64,000 bases of DNA from Kocuria turfanensis (lineage in GTDB: Bacteria > Actinomycetota > Actinomycetes > Actinomycetales > Micrococcaceae), in assembly GCF_001580365.1 (NCBI RefSeq), contig NZ_CP014480.1:3433981-3497980 (forward strand). The letters run 5' to 3'. Below are positions 34,088 to 42,534 of this stretch, one piece after another (within the stretch, counting starts at the first letter, position 1; every line of letters begins with the position of its first letter). The position numbers and the translations under genes were made by a program. The notes below the pieces were generated by a model. That model was not told the origin of the DNA. It saw nothing but the letters and a program-made list of their open reading frames with translations, and searched no databases.

Positions 34088-35047
34088 TCAGTCCTGCCGG
34101 ACGCGGCAGCGGTCGAAGGTCTCCCGGGCCACGGACCAGGTGGTCTTGCCGACCTCGAAGTGGTCGGTGAGCATGTACACCCCGACCCAGCGCTGATAGG
34201 TCCACGCCCGGTCCAGGAACCCGGGGTCCTTCGGCCCGGTGTAGCGCTCGTAGACCGCGCGGACGAAGGCGTGGCCGTACTCGTGCAGCTCGGCGAAGTC
34301 CACGGCCGGGTCCCCGAGGCACATGTCGCTGAAGTCGATGACCCCCAGCCGACCGGCGGCCTCGTCCCAGAGCAGGTGCCGGCTGTAGACGTCGTTGTGG
34401 ATGAACACCGCCGGCAGCTCGGCGGCCAGCAGGTCGTCGACGTCGGCGAGGATCCCCTCGACCTCGGCCAGCTCTCCCGGCGCCAGCACGGCCGGCAGGT
34501 GGGTGGCGACCCCCTCGCGGATCTCCTGTTGGTCCTCGGCCAGGAAGGACGGCGGCACCCGTTCCAGCGGCGTCCCGGTGACCGGGGCGGTGTGCAGGGC
34601 GGAGAGGAACTCCGCCAGTTGTGCGCTGAGGGTCTCCCGCTGCGCGGCCGGCAGGGCGGCCATCAGCTGCGGGGTCAGCGTCCGGCCCGGCACGATCGGA
34701 TAGCCGGCGAACGAGCCGTCGGGCGCCACCCGGTCGTAGCGCGGGATCCGCACCGGCAGCGGTCCGGCGAAGCCGTCAGCGGCCCGATCGGCGGACCGAT
34801 CAGCGGCATGATCGCCGGAGCGTTTGGCGGCACGTGGGGTGGAGCGGTCGGCGAGGTATCCGGCGAGGTGGTCGAGGACCTCGATCTCCCGGCCGAGGCC
34901 GTCCGCGTAGGGCGCCTCGAGCGGGAAGCGGAACACCCGGGCGTCGTCGAGGAGGACGACGACGTGGTCCCAGCCCTCCGTGATGCGCCGGGCCTGCGAC
35001 CAGCGCAGGTCCGGGAAGGCGGCGGCGATCCGGTGCAGCTCGTCCAC
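34088..35047 (-). CDS. Aminoglycoside phosphotransferase-family kinase
   Basis: The protein has 319 residues and starts at GTG 35047 with GGAAGGA five bases upstream. The catalytic loop VFIHNDVYSRHLLW (Asn-Asp in place of the usual Gly-Asp) and GVIDFSDMCLGDPAVDFA are the APH signatures; the N-lobe has ITEGWDHVVVLLDD and VFRFPL. A low-complexity AADRSADRAADG insertion (about residue 80) is encoded by short repeats near 34790-34815. It probably phosphorylates a small metabolite; resistance cannot be claimed. It lies just downstream of the two-component operon in the same direction. Confidence 0.85.
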   Translation of the reverse strand: MDELHRIAAAFPDLRWSQARRITEGWDHVVVLLDDARVFRFPLEAPYADGLGREIEVLDHLAGYLADRSTPRAAKRSGDHAADRSADRAADGFAGPLPVRIPRYDRVAPDGSFAGYPIVPGRTLTPQLMAALPAAQRETLSAQLAEFLSALHTAPVTGTPLERVPPSFLAEDQQEIREGVATHLPAVLAPGELAEVEGILADVDDLLAAELPAVFIHNDVYSRHLLWDEAAGRLGVIDFSDMCLGDPAVDFAELHEYGHAFVRAVYERYTGPKDPGFLDRAWTYQRWVGVYMLTDHFEVGKTTWSVARETFDRCRVRQD

Positions 35048-35081
35048 GGCAGTCCTTCCGTGCGGGGTCGGCGGGGCGGGG

Positions 35082-35741
35082 TCAGATGCCGGGGGTGACG
35101 AGCCCGGTCTCGTAGGCGATGACCACCAGCTGGGCGCGGTCCCGGGCGCCGAGCTTGTGCAGCAGCCGGGAGACGTAGGTGCGGGCCGTGGCGGGGGAGA
35201 GGAAGAGGGCCTGGGCGATCTCGGCGTTGGACAGCCCCCGGCCGACCTGCTGCAGCACCTCCCGCTCCCGCTCGCTCAGCCGGTCCAGCGGTGCCGCGTC
35301 CAGGACCGCGGCCGGCCGGGCGGCGATGCTGCTGAGCACAGTACGGGTCACGGCGGGGGCGAGCAGGGCCTCCCCGCCCGCGACCACCCGGATCGCCCGG
35401 CGCAGATCGGCCGCGGAGATGTCCTTGAGCAGATATCCGGCGGCCCCGGAGCGGATCGCCTCGAAGACGTGCTCGTCCTCGTCGAAGGTGGTCAGCACCA
35501 CCACGGCGACGTCGTGCAGCGCCAGGTCGGCCACGATGACGCGGGTGGCCTCCAGCCCGTCCATCTGCGGCATCCGGATGTCCATGAGCACCACGTCCGG
35601 GTGCAGCTCGCGCACCCGGGCCACCCCGGTCCGGCCGGTGGCGGCCTCTCCGACGACCGTGATGTCGCCGTCGTGCTCGGCCAGGGCGCGCAGCCCGGTG
35701 CGCACCAGCTCCTGGTCGTCCACGACCACCACCCGGATCAC
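35082..35741 (-). CDS. NarL/LuxR-type response regulator
   Basis: The protein has 219 residues. The receiver domain has acidic pocket Asp9-Asp10, phospho-acceptor Asp54 ([12 protein letters not shown]), Thr84 (LTTFDEDE) and Lys106 (YLLKD). The C-terminal LuxR HTH spans about 154-203 ([20 protein letters not shown] and [14 protein letters not shown]). Its start overlaps the histidine kinase stop by four bases, so the pair is coupled. The target genes are unknown; the flanking phosphotransferase gene is one candidate. Confidence 0.95.
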   Translation of the reverse strand: MIRVVVVDDQELVRTGLRALAEHDGDITVVGEAATGRTGVARVRELHPDVVLMDIRMPQMDGLEATRVIVADLALHDVAVVVLTTFDEDEHVFEAIRSGAAGYLLKDISAADLRRAIRVVAGGEALLAPAVTRTVLSSIAARPAAVLDAAPLDRLSEREREVLQQVGRGLSNAEIAQALFLSPATARTYVSRLLHKLGARDRAQLVVIAYETGLVTPGI

Positions 35742-37075
35742 GGGACCAGCCTCGCCGGCAGGGCGGCCCGCACCACGAACCCGCCCTCCTCCCCGGGACC
35801 GGCCGTGAGCGTGCCGCCGAGCAGGCCCACGCGCTCCGCCATCCCGGCCAGCCCCCGCCCGCCCGGCGGCAACGCCGAGCCCGGATCGGTGACCTCGTCC
35901 GCGGCCGCGTCGGGATCACGTCCCGCACGGGCACCCGGACCTGCGCTCGCACCCCGAGCCGTGCCCGGGCCTGTGCTCGCGCCCGGACCCGCGCCCGCGC
36001 CCGGAGCCACCTCGTCAGCCGGAGAGGGCGCGGCGCCGCGGCCGTCATCGGCGACGGTCACGTGCAGCGTCCCGTCCCGGAGCCGCAGGGCTACGGTCGC
36101 GTGCCCGGCGCCGGCGTGGCGCAGGACGTTGGTGAGCGACTCCTGGACCACCCGGTAGGCGGCCGCCTCGACGGCGGCGTCCAGCCGGCCGGGCTCGGCG
36201 TCGAGCTCCGTGCTGACCTGGACCCCGGCTTCCCGGGCCCGGCGCACCAGGTCCGGCAGCCCGGCCAGGCCGACGGTCGACCGGTCGGCCGGGGCCGCGG
36301 TGGGGGAGCGCAGCAGCTTCACGGTGCCGCGCAGCTCCTGCAGCGTGGCGGAGGCGGCCGCGCGGATCTGCTCGACGGCGCGGGCGGCGGCGCCGTCGTC
36401 GCGCCCGATGGCCTCGGCGGCCACGTTGCTGTGCACCGCGATCACGGCCAGGCTGTGCCCGACGGTGTCGTGCAGGTCCCGGGCGATGCCCACCCGCTCG
36501 GCCTGCAGGCGCCGCTCGGCCTCCCGCCGCTCGGCCGCCGCGGTGAGGGCGCGCAGGTGCTCCTCGTGGGCGCGCAGCTCGCGCCGCGAGCGCACCCCGA
36601 CGCCCAGGGCGATGGCGGCGGCCACCAGGGCGACGTCGGTCAGCAGGTCGTAGCTGAGCAGGTAGGCGACCGGCAGGCCCTCGTCCACCCGGAAGAACGC
36701 CGCCACGGACACCAGCACCGCCCCGGCGAGCACCGCCGCGCGGGTGCGGTCCTGCTCCGCGGCGGAGAACAGGGCGGCCACCGCGGGCAGGGCGATGCCG
36801 ATCGGCGGGAGCTGGAACACGTAGTAGCCGAAAATGCCGAGCACGGTCAGGGCCAGCACCAGCCGGGACGCCCGCCGCCGGGCCAGGAGCAGGGCGCCGA
36901 ACCCGGCCGCGAACAGGTACGCGAGCGGGCCGGCGCGGCCGGTGCCCTCCAGGTCCGCGGCGACCACCACGGCCACGACCGCGCCCATCGCCGCGGCGAG
37001 CACGCCGTCCACCAGCCGGGGATCGGCGGTCCCGGCCGGCCGGCCCCGGGCGCGGGCGAGCGCGGTGCTGGGCAT
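35738..37075 (-). CDS. NarL-family sensor histidine kinase (HisKA_3)
   Basis: The protein has 445 residues and starts at ATG 37075 (GGGAG nearby); the frame stays open far upstream, but that part overlaps clpP. Five or six hydrophobic helices form the sensor region (about 20-160). The dimerisation helix [20 protein letters not shown] has phospho-accepting His202. The ATPase domain has the N-box ([20 protein letters not shown]) and the DDGRGA and [11 protein letters not shown] boxes. Between them lies an Ala/Gly/Pro repeat insertion of about 50 residues ([20 protein letters not shown]) in the lid position, much longer than usual. It is coupled to the response regulator. Confidence 0.93.
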   Translation of the reverse strand: MPSTALARARGRPAGTADPRLVDGVLAAAMGAVVAVVVAADLEGTGRAGPLAYLFAAGFGALLLARRRASRLVLALTVLGIFGYYVFQLPPIGIALPAVAALFSAAEQDRTRAAVLAGAVLVSVAAFFRVDEGLPVAYLLSYDLLTDVALVAAAIALGVGVRSRRELRAHEEHLRALTAAAERREAERRLQAERVGIARDLHDTVGHSLAVIAVHSNVAAEAIGRDDGAAARAVEQIRAAASATLQELRGTVKLLRSPTAAPADRSTVGLAGLPDLVRRAREAGVQVSTELDAEPGRLDAAVEAAAYRVVQESLTNVLRHAGAGHATVALRLRDGTLHVTVADDGRGAAPSPADEVAPGAGAGPGASTGPGTARGASAGPGARAGRDPDAAADEVTDPGSALPPGGRGLAGMAERVGLLGGTLTAGPGEEGGFVVRAALPARLVP

Positions 37076-37175
37076 GCTCCCAGGGTAGCCACGGGGTCCG
37101 CCGGCGGGGTCCGCCGGGAGGCGACATCCCGTGTCGTCGCCAGGCGATCCGCCGGGCAGCTCCGCGGAGGAACAC

Positions 37176-37220
37176 CGCTCACAGCGGAGCCGCTCAGGGC
37201 GGAGCCGCGCACAGCAGAAA
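37176..37220. promoter_or_regulatory. Three 15-bp-spaced dyads matching the ClgR/PopR operator core
   Basis: The 11-mers CGCTCACAGCG (37176-37186) and CGCTCAGGGCG (37191-37201) fit the ClgR consensus core CGCYNANRGCG as I recall it; a third weaker copy CGCGCACAGCA is at 37206-37216. The period is exactly 15 bp. The array lies 44-84 bp upstream of the first clpP ATG and about 100 bp from the divergent histidine kinase start. Confidence 0.6.
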
Positions 37221-37259
37221 CGGGTTCCGCCCCGCACGGACCGGGTCCACGCTGGGGCC

Positions 37260-37892
37260 ATGAACACCACCACCGCACCACCCAGAACCCCGATCGACGA
37301 CGAACTGGCCTCCCGGCTGCTGGAGCAGCGCATCATCGTGCTGGGCGCCGAGCTGGACCAGGCCACCGGCAACCGGTTGTGCACCCAGCTGCTGCTGCTC
37401 TCCGCCCAGGACCCGCGGCGGGACATCAGCCTGTGGATCAACTCCCCGGGCGGCTCCGTCCCGGCGATGCTCGCGATCATGGACGTCATGCGGATCATCC
37501 CCAACGACGTCTCCACGCTGGCCATGGGGCTGGCCTGCAGCGCCGGGCAGTTCCTGCTCTCGGCCGGCACCCCGGGCAAGCGCTACGCCCTGCCGCACGC
37601 GCGGATCCTGCTGCACCAGGGCTCGGCCGGGATCGGCGGCACCGCCGTCGACATCGCCATCCAGGCCGAGGACCTGCGCCACACCCGGGACACCGTGCTC
37701 GGGCTCATCGCCGAGCACACCGGCCAGCCGGTCGAGCGGATCACGGCCGACTCCCAGCGCGACCGCTGGTTCACCGCCGAGCAGGCCCGCGCCTATGGGT
37801 TCGTGGACCGGGTCATCGCCGGGCTCGACGACGTCCGGCCCCGCGCCGCCGCGTCCCCCGCGACGCCCGTCGCCGCGGGGGTGCGGTCATGA
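37260..37892 (+). CDS. clpP: ClpP-family protease subunit (first of pair, ClpP3/4 type)
   Basis: The protein has 210 residues and starts at ATG 37260. The fold and triad are clear: [17 protein letters not shown], nucleophile Ser94 in an unusual [10 protein letters not shown] (not GQAASM), His119 in ILLHQGSAG, and the Asp in [19 protein letters not shown]. Neither Clp ATPase genes nor tig are nearby, so this is probably a secondary clpP pair and not the main clpP1P2 operon; that is inferred from context. The next clpP starts inside its stop codon. The upstream dyads suggest control by the PopR/ClgR-like protein encoded at 38523. Confidence 0.93.
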   Translation: MNTTTAPPRTPIDDELASRLLEQRIIVLGAELDQATGNRLCTQLLLLSAQDPRRDISLWINSPGGSVPAMLAIMDVMRIIPNDVSTLAMGLACSAGQFLLSAGTPGKRYALPHARILLHQGSAGIGGTAVDIAIQAEDLRHTRDTVLGLIAEHTGQPVERITADSQRDRWFTAEQARAYGFVDRVIAGLDDVRPRAAASPATPVAAGVRS

Positions 37893-38491
37893 GCACCTAC
37901 ACCGTGCCCTACGTCGTCGAGCGCACGCCCAACGGGGAGCGCAGCATGGACGTCTTCAGCCGGCTGCTGGCCGAGCGGATCGTCTACCTCGGCACCGAGA
38001 TCGACGACGGGGTCGCCAACGTCCTGATCGCCCAGCTGCTCTACCTCGACTCCTACGGCTCCGACCAGCCGATCGGCTTCTACATCAACTCCCCGGGCGG
38101 CTCCACCACCGCGATGCTCGCCGTCTACGACGCCATCCAGTACGTGGGCGCCCCCGTGGAGACCACCTGCGTGGGCCAGGCCGCCTCGGCGGCCGCGGTG
38201 CTGCTGGCCGCCGGCGCCCCGGGACGCCGCTCGGTGCTGCCGCACGCCCGGGTGGTGCTGCACCAGCCCGCCGCCCAGGGCCAGGGCACCATCCCGGACC
38301 TCATCCTCGAGGCCGAGGAGATCGCCCGCACCCGCGCGCAGCTGGAGCAGGTCCTGGCCCGGCACACCGGGCGCACCCCGAAGCAGATCCGCGAGGACAC
38401 CGACCGGGACCTCGTGCTCACCGCCGAGGAGGCCGTGGCCTACGGGGTGGCCGACCGGGTGGTGACCCCGCGGGAGGTCCGGGCCCGGTGA
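37889..38491 (+). CDS. clpP: ClpP-family protease subunit (second of pair)
   Basis: The protein has 200 residues and starts at ATG 37889 in an ATGA overlap. The canonical catalytic region is [19 protein letters not shown] with Ser100, His125 (VVLHQPAAQ) and the Asp in [20 protein letters not shown]. The N-terminus ([20 protein letters not shown]) is the typical axial-loop region. With the preceding subunit it can form a mixed two-ring tetradecamer, as known for actinobacterial ClpP pairs. It converges with the regulator gene. Confidence 0.95.
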   Translation: MSTYTVPYVVERTPNGERSMDVFSRLLAERIVYLGTEIDDGVANVLIAQLLYLDSYGSDQPIGFYINSPGGSTTAMLAVYDAIQYVGAPVETTCVGQAASAAAVLLAAGAPGRRSVLPHARVVLHQPAAQGQGTIPDLILEAEEIARTRAQLEQVLARHTGRTPKQIREDTDRDLVLTAEEAVAYGVADRVVTPREVRAR

Positions 38492-38522
38492 GCCGGGGCA
38501 GCGGTGCCGCGGGTGCGGCCGC

Positions 38523-38903
38523 TCAGACGGCCAGGGCCACAGGACCGGCCAGGCACACCGGCCCGCCCGGCGCTGCCCGGGCGGCCGGGGCCGCGTCCCG
38601 CAGCACCCCGGTGGTCCCGGCGGTGAGGTCGAGCAGGTTCAGCCCCAGCGCCCCGACCACCGCGGCGATGATCTCCGAGGACGGGTCCTTCACCCCGCGC
38701 TCGATCTCCGAGAGGTACTGCGTGGATACCCCGGAGGTGCGCGCCACCTGCGCCAGGGTCAGCCCCTGTTCCAGGCGATGGCGGCGCAGGAACATCCCCA
38801 GCACAGACCTCCACAGCGGGTCCACGGGCGCTCGCGGCGCCGTCCGATCCCGCGGCGCGGGCGCCGGGAGATAGGCCGGTGTGGGCTCGATCACGTCGCT
38901 CAT
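38523..38903 (-). CDS. PopR/ClgR-type XRE regulator of clp genes
   Basis: The protein has 126 residues and starts at ATG 38903. Residues about 28-93 are an HTH_3 domain (PLWRSVLGMFLRRHRLEQGL, LAQVARTSGVSTQYLSEIER, GVKDPSSEIIAAVVGALGL), closely matching the ClgR/PopR subfamily, whose hallmark is YLSE(V/I)ERGxK(E/D)xSSEI. The C-terminus ends PVALAV, resembling the ClpP-recognised Ala-rich tails of ClgR and PopR. In Streptomyces, PopR activates clpP3clpP4 and is degraded by ClpP; the same logic is inferred here. It is encoded opposite to the clpP pair and has its own dyad upstream. Confidence 0.85.
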   Translation of the reverse strand: MSDVIEPTPAYLPAPAPRDRTAPRAPVDPLWRSVLGMFLRRHRLEQGLTLAQVARTSGVSTQYLSEIERGVKDPSSEIIAAVVGALGLNLLDLTAGTTGVLRDAAPAARAAPGGPVCLAGPVALAV

Positions 38904-38943
38904 GGATCCATGCTAGGTCCGTCCCGGCGCCGGCGGGCGGGTC

Positions 38944-38960
38944 CTCTGCTGTGAGCAGAG
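38944..38960. promoter_or_regulatory. 17-bp dyad upstream of the PopR/ClgR-like gene
   Basis: CTCTGCT-GTG-AGCAGAG is a perfect 7-3-7 inverted repeat 41 bp upstream of the regulator's ATG. Its core GCTGTGAGC is the reverse complement of GCTCACAGC, the core of the first dyad upstream of clpP, so the regulator probably binds both. The geometry resembles the PopR palindrome I recall (TGTCTGCC-3N-GGCAGACA). Confidence 0.6.
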
Positions 38961-39004
38961 CACCGCCGCGCGGCAGATCGTCACAGTCCGGCCATGCTGG
39001 ACCA

Positions 39005-39027
39005 GCAACCCAGGAGTTGCCTATTCT
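39005..39027 (+). promoter_or_regulatory. ArsR operator and -10 box of a leaderless transcript
   Basis: The inverted repeat GCAAC-6N-GTTGC (39005-39020) is followed at once by TATTCT (39022-39027), and the ArsR GTG is at 39034, seven bases further. The spacing implies that transcription starts at or next to the start codon. The operator overlaps the -35 region, as expected for autorepression. Confidence 0.55.
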
Positions 39028-39033
39028 GGTCGC

Positions 39034-39327
39034 GTGGACATCCTCTTCCAGGCGCTGGCGCACCCCGCGCGGCGGATCCTGCTCGAGGAACTGGCCGCGC
39101 GCAACGACCAGAGCCTCTTCGAGCTGACCGTGCGCCTGACCACCGGCCACGGCCTGTCCCTGACCCGCCAGGCCGTGACCAAGCACCTGGCCGTGCTGCG
39201 CGAGGCCGGCCTGGTGACCAGCACCGTCCGGGGCCGCACCACGGTGCACCACCTGGACACCACCCCGCTCACCGACCTGCGGCAGTGGCTGGACGCCCTG
39301 CCGCCCCCACCGAAGGACACGCCATGA
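39034..39327 (+). CDS. ArsR-family transcriptional regulator
   Basis: The protein has 97 residues and starts at GTG 39034 with no ribosome site, consistent with a leaderless mRNA. A winged helix is seen: ILFQALAHPARRILLEELAA, then LTRQAVTKHLAVLREAGLVT and the wing TVRGRTTVHHL. It lacks the metal-binding Cys motif of arsenic-type sensors. It belongs to the group often paired with VOC or START-domain proteins, and here the stop overlaps the VOC start (ATGA). It is probably an autorepressor responding to the VOC protein's substrate. Confidence 0.9.
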   Translation: MDILFQALAHPARRILLEELAARNDQSLFELTVRLTTGHGLSLTRQAVTKHLAVLREAGLVTSTVRGRTTVHHLDTTPLTDLRQWLDALPPPPKDTP

Positions 39328-39719
39328 GAATCACCACCGCCAGCATCTTCGTGGACGACCAGCAGAAGGCCCTGGACTTCTACACCACCAAGCTAGGCTT
39401 CCAGCTCAAGACCGACGTGCCGGCCGGACCCTTCCGCTGGCTCACCGTGGTCTCACCCGAGGTCCCGGACGGCGTGGAGCTGCTGCTGGAGCCCTCCGAG
39501 CACCCGGCCGTCCGCCCGTTCAAGGAGGCGCTGGTGGCCGACGGCATCCCGTTCAACAGCTTCGCCGTCCAGGACGTGCAGGCCGAGTACGAGCGGCTCA
39601 TCGGACTCGGGGTGCGCTTCGTGCAGGAGCCGGCGCAGATGGGCCCGGTGACCACCGCGGTGCTCGACGACACCTGCGGCAACCTCATCCAGATCGCGGC
39701 GATGAACGAACCCGGGTAG
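39324..39719 (+). CDS. VOC-family (glyoxalase/bleomycin-resistance fold) protein
   Basis: The protein has 131 residues and starts at ATG 39324, coupled to the ArsR gene. Two beta-alpha-beta-beta-beta units are seen: ITTASIFVDDQQKALDFYTT, KLGFQLKTDVPAG and WLTVVSPEVPDGVELLLEP, then IPFNSFAVQDVQAEYERLI, GVRFVQEPAQMGPVTTAVLD and DTCGNLIQIAAM. The C-terminal D-x-x-GN-L-I-Q pattern is typical. It may be a small-molecule lyase, isomerase or binding protein; the substrate is unknown. Confidence 0.9.
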   Translation: MRITTASIFVDDQQKALDFYTTKLGFQLKTDVPAGPFRWLTVVSPEVPDGVELLLEPSEHPAVRPFKEALVADGIPFNSFAVQDVQAEYERLIGLGVRFVQEPAQMGPVTTAVLDDTCGNLIQIAAMNEPG

Positions 39720-39757
39720 ACGCAGCACCGGAATCAGATCGCAGGAGCCGCAACGCG

Positions 39758-39791
39758 CACGAGGCGCCTTCCCGCAGGAAGGCGCCTCGTG
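39758..39791. terminator. Bidirectional hairpin terminator
   Basis: A 15-bp perfect stem (cacgaggcgccttcc with its complement) and a four-base loop lie between the stops of the VOC gene and the convergent BY-kinase gene. Confidence 0.88.
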
Positions 39792-39818
39792 GACGGAACA
39801 GCCGGAAACCGGTCGGGC

Positions 39819-41462
39819 TCAGTGGCCCGTGGAGGTGGACCCGGAGGACGAACCGGACCGGCCCCACGCCTCGATCCCGAAGGTCTCGTGCTCGGGGGAG
39901 TCCTCGTTCTTGGTCTGTTCGGCCTGCGGAGCCGGGGCGGCGTCCTCGGCCGCCGGGGCCGTGGGCTCCTTCCACGGCGCCGCCGGAGCGGCAGCCGGAG
40001 CCGCAACGATCGGCTGCGCACCGGTCGTGGGCGCCGTCTGCTCGTCCGAGCTCGCGTAGTAGGACTTGCCGTAATACCCGTAGTACCCGGCGTCCGCACC
40101 GGTGGTGGGCACGCGGTTGAGCACCACGCCGAGCACGTGCCCGTGGACCTGGTGCAGGTTCTCCAGGGCCTTGGACAACTCGTCCGTGGTGGTCTTCTGC
40201 GCGGTGGCCACGATGATCGCCCCGTCCGCCGAGGCGGTGAGCAGCGCGGCGTCGGTGACCGGCAGCAGCGGGGGAGCGTCCACCAGGACCAGGGCGTCCT
40301 CGGCGAGGGTCTCCAGCATGTTGTGCATGGCCTTCGAGGACAGCAGCTCGGTAGGGTTCGGGGCGGTGCGGCCGGCGCCGAGCACCTGCAGGTTCGGGAA
40401 CTTGTCGTAGGTCTGCAGCACCTCGTCCACCTGGACCTGCCCGGTCAGCACGTCCGTGACGCCCACGCCGGGGACGAGGCCGAACAGGTCGGTCATCACC
40501 GGGCGGCGGAGGTCGCCGTCGACGACGACGACGTTGCGCCCGGTCGAGGCGATGGCCACCGCCAGGTTGGCGGTGATCGAAGACTTGCCCTCACCCGGCA
40601 GGGAGGAGGTGACCACGATCATCTTCGGCGGGTTGTCCACCGAGACGAAGCTGAGGTTGGTGCGCAGCTCGCGCAGGGCCTCGGAGAACTCGTGGTGGCC
40701 GCGCCCGCCGGAGTAGCCGGTCTCGATGATCTCGCGGTGATCGACCAGCCGCTCGTCCGTGGGGATCACACCGAGGACCGCGACGCCGAAGCCGTCCCGG
40801 ATCTCCTCGACCGACTTGATCCGCCGGTCCATCTTGTACCGGGCGAAGGCGTAGAGCAGCCCCAGCCCCAGACCGCCCACGAGGCCGAGAGCCAGGTTGA
40901 GCTTGAGGTTCGGCGAGGACGGCGTCGGCGGCAGCGAGGCGTTGCTCAGCGGCTGGACGGCCACGCGGTTGATGGCGTCCTCGTCGCCCTGGCTCTCGAC
41001 CGCCCGCGCCTGCTCGGAGAGGGCCACGACCCAGGCATTCGCCAGATCGGCAGCCTCCGTCGGGTCCTGCGCATCGGCCGTGATGCGAATCTCCGGCGTG
41101 TCCACCGGGACCTCCGTGGCGATGCGCGGAAGCAGCTCCTCGGGCGTGGCGTCCAAACCGAGCTCGTCGATCACCGTGACAGCGACGGGCCGTGCCGTCG
41201 CCAAGGACTCGTACGAGACGGCCTTGGACTGCGCCAGGTTGTTCCCGGCCAGCGCGCTGGCCAGGTCCTGCTCACCGGTCGCCACGACCAGCCCGGACGC
41301 GGTGGCCGAGTAGATCTTCGGTTGGATGAGCGTCCAGCCCAGGGCCAGGAGCGTGCAGAGCAGGGTGATCAGCGTGATGGCCCGCCAGTGGGTGCGCACC
41401 AGACGCAGGAGATCCCGGGCATCGAGCGCCGGGGCTTCGCGCTCTGCGTCAAGGTGCTCCAT
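39819..41462 (-). CDS. BY-kinase: polysaccharide co-polymerase/tyrosine kinase (Wzc-like)
   Basis: The protein has 547 residues and starts at ATG 41462 behind GAGGAGA. The N-terminal Wzz-type domain lies between two helices (about 27-46 and 188-208). The cytosolic kinase has Walker A SSLPGEGKSS (about 286-295), A' VVVVDGDLRRP and B LVLVDAPPLLP, and a C-terminal Tyr cluster YYGYYGKSYY for autophosphorylation, then an acidic Pro/Ala-rich tail. Fusion of both halves in one chain is the proteobacterial-like form that is also common in actinobacteria. It controls chain length and export of the locus's polysaccharide. It is at the edge of the EPS locus. Confidence 0.95.
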   Translation of the reverse strand: MEHLDAEREAPALDARDLLRLVRTHWRAITLITLLCTLLALGWTLIQPKIYSATASGLVVATGEQDLASALAGNNLAQSKAVSYESLATARPVAVTVIDELGLDATPEELLPRIATEVPVDTPEIRITADAQDPTEAADLANAWVVALSEQARAVESQGDEDAINRVAVQPLSNASLPPTPSSPNLKLNLALGLVGGLGLGLLYAFARYKMDRRIKSVEEIRDGFGVAVLGVIPTDERLVDHREIIETGYSGGRGHHEFSEALRELRTNLSFVSVDNPPKMIVVTSSLPGEGKSSITANLAVAIASTGRNVVVVDGDLRRPVMTDLFGLVPGVGVTDVLTGQVQVDEVLQTYDKFPNLQVLGAGRTAPNPTELLSSKAMHNMLETLAEDALVLVDAPPLLPVTDAALLTASADGAIIVATAQKTTTDELSKALENLHQVHGHVLGVVLNRVPTTGADAGYYGYYGKSYYASSDEQTAPTTGAQPIVAAPAAAPAAPWKEPTAPAAEDAAPAPQAEQTKNEDSPEHETFGIEAWGRSGSSSGSTSTGH

Positions 41463-41506
41463 GGTTCTCCTCGGGATCGGCTCGGGGGTCGGGGGCTGCG
41501 TGACGG

Positions 41507-42520
41507 TCACTCGCGGATACCGTCCTGGTGCTGGCGGTACCAGTCGACGGTGGTGCGCAGGCCCTCCTCGAGGGGGATCCGGGCGGTCCAGCCGGCTGCG
41601 GCCAGTTTGGAGACGTCCATGAGCTTGCGCGGGGTGCCGTCGGGTTTGGTGGTGTCCCATTCGATGCGGCCCTCGTACCCGACGGCGGCGGCCACCAGGT
41701 GGGCGAGGTCCTTGATGGTGACGTCGGTGCCGGTGCCCACGTTGACGTGCTCAGCACCGTCGTAGTGCTCGAGCAGGTGCAGGCAGGCGTCGGCCATGTC
41801 GTCCACGTGCAGGAATTCCCGCAGCGGGGTGCCGGTGCCCCAGTTGGTGACCGACTCGGCCCCAGCGATCCGGGCCTCCTCGTAGCGGCGGATCATGGCC
41901 GGCAGCACGTGGGAGCCGGTGGGGGAGAAGTTGTCCCCGGGCCCGTAGAGGTTGGTGGGCATCGCGGAGATCCAGGGCAGCCCGTACTGGCGGCGCACGG
42001 CCTGGATCTGCAGGATCCCGGCGATCTTGGCGATCGCGTAGGCGTCGTTGGTGGGCTCCAGGTGCCCGGTGAGCAGGTACTCCTCCTTCAGCGGCTGGTC
42101 GGCCAGCTTCGGGTAGATGCATGAGGACCCGAGGAAGAGCACCCGCTCCACTCCGTGGGCCAGGGCGGCGTCGAGGACGTTGACCTGGATCCGCAGATTG
42201 TCGGAGAGGAAGTCGACGGGGTAGGTGTTGTTGGCCAGGATCCCGCCGACCTTCGCCGCGGCCAGCACCACGTAGCGCGGCTTGGCCTCGGCGAAGAAAG
42301 CGAACACCGCCTCGCGGTCCTTCAGGTCCAGCTCGGCGGAGGTGCGGCCGATCAGGTCGGTGAACCCCTCGGCCTGCAGCTTGCGCCAGATCGCGGAGCC
42401 GACCAGCCCGCGGTGGCCGGCCACGTAGAACGGTGCGGTGCGCTCCAGCGGGCCGGGGACGAACGACGTCGTCGTGTCCGCGGCCTGCTCGGTGGTTTCT
42501 TCGGTGGTCTGTGCGGTCAC
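41507..42520 (-). CDS. fcl: GDP-L-fucose synthase
   Basis: The protein has 337 residues. GTG 42520 is chosen because GGGAGAA lies six bases upstream; an in-frame GTG at 42538 overlaps the gmd stop. Rossmann start FYVAGHRGLVGSAIWRKL; catalytic GSSCIYPK (Ser) and NDAYAIAKIAG (Tyr-x3-Lys); PTNLYGPGDNFSP; and FLHVDDMADA. It epimerises and reduces GDP-4-keto-6-deoxymannose to GDP-L-fucose, the step after Gmd, encoded just upstream. The N-terminal 20 residues (Thr/Glu-rich) are not part of the fold. Confidence 0.96.
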   Translation of the reverse strand: MTAQTTEETTEQAADTTTSFVPGPLERTAPFYVAGHRGLVGSAIWRKLQAEGFTDLIGRTSAELDLKDREAVFAFFAEAKPRYVVLAAAKVGGILANNTYPVDFLSDNLRIQVNVLDAALAHGVERVLFLGSSCIYPKLADQPLKEEYLLTGHLEPTNDAYAIAKIAGILQIQAVRRQYGLPWISAMPTNLYGPGDNFSPTGSHVLPAMIRRYEEARIAGAESVTNWGTGTPLREFLHVDDMADACLHLLEHYDGAEHVNVGTGTDVTIKDLAHLVAAAVGYEGRIEWDTTKPDGTPRKLMDVSKLAAAGWTARIPLEEGLRTTVDWYRQHQDGIRE

Positions 42521-42534
42521 GGTGGGTTCTCCCG

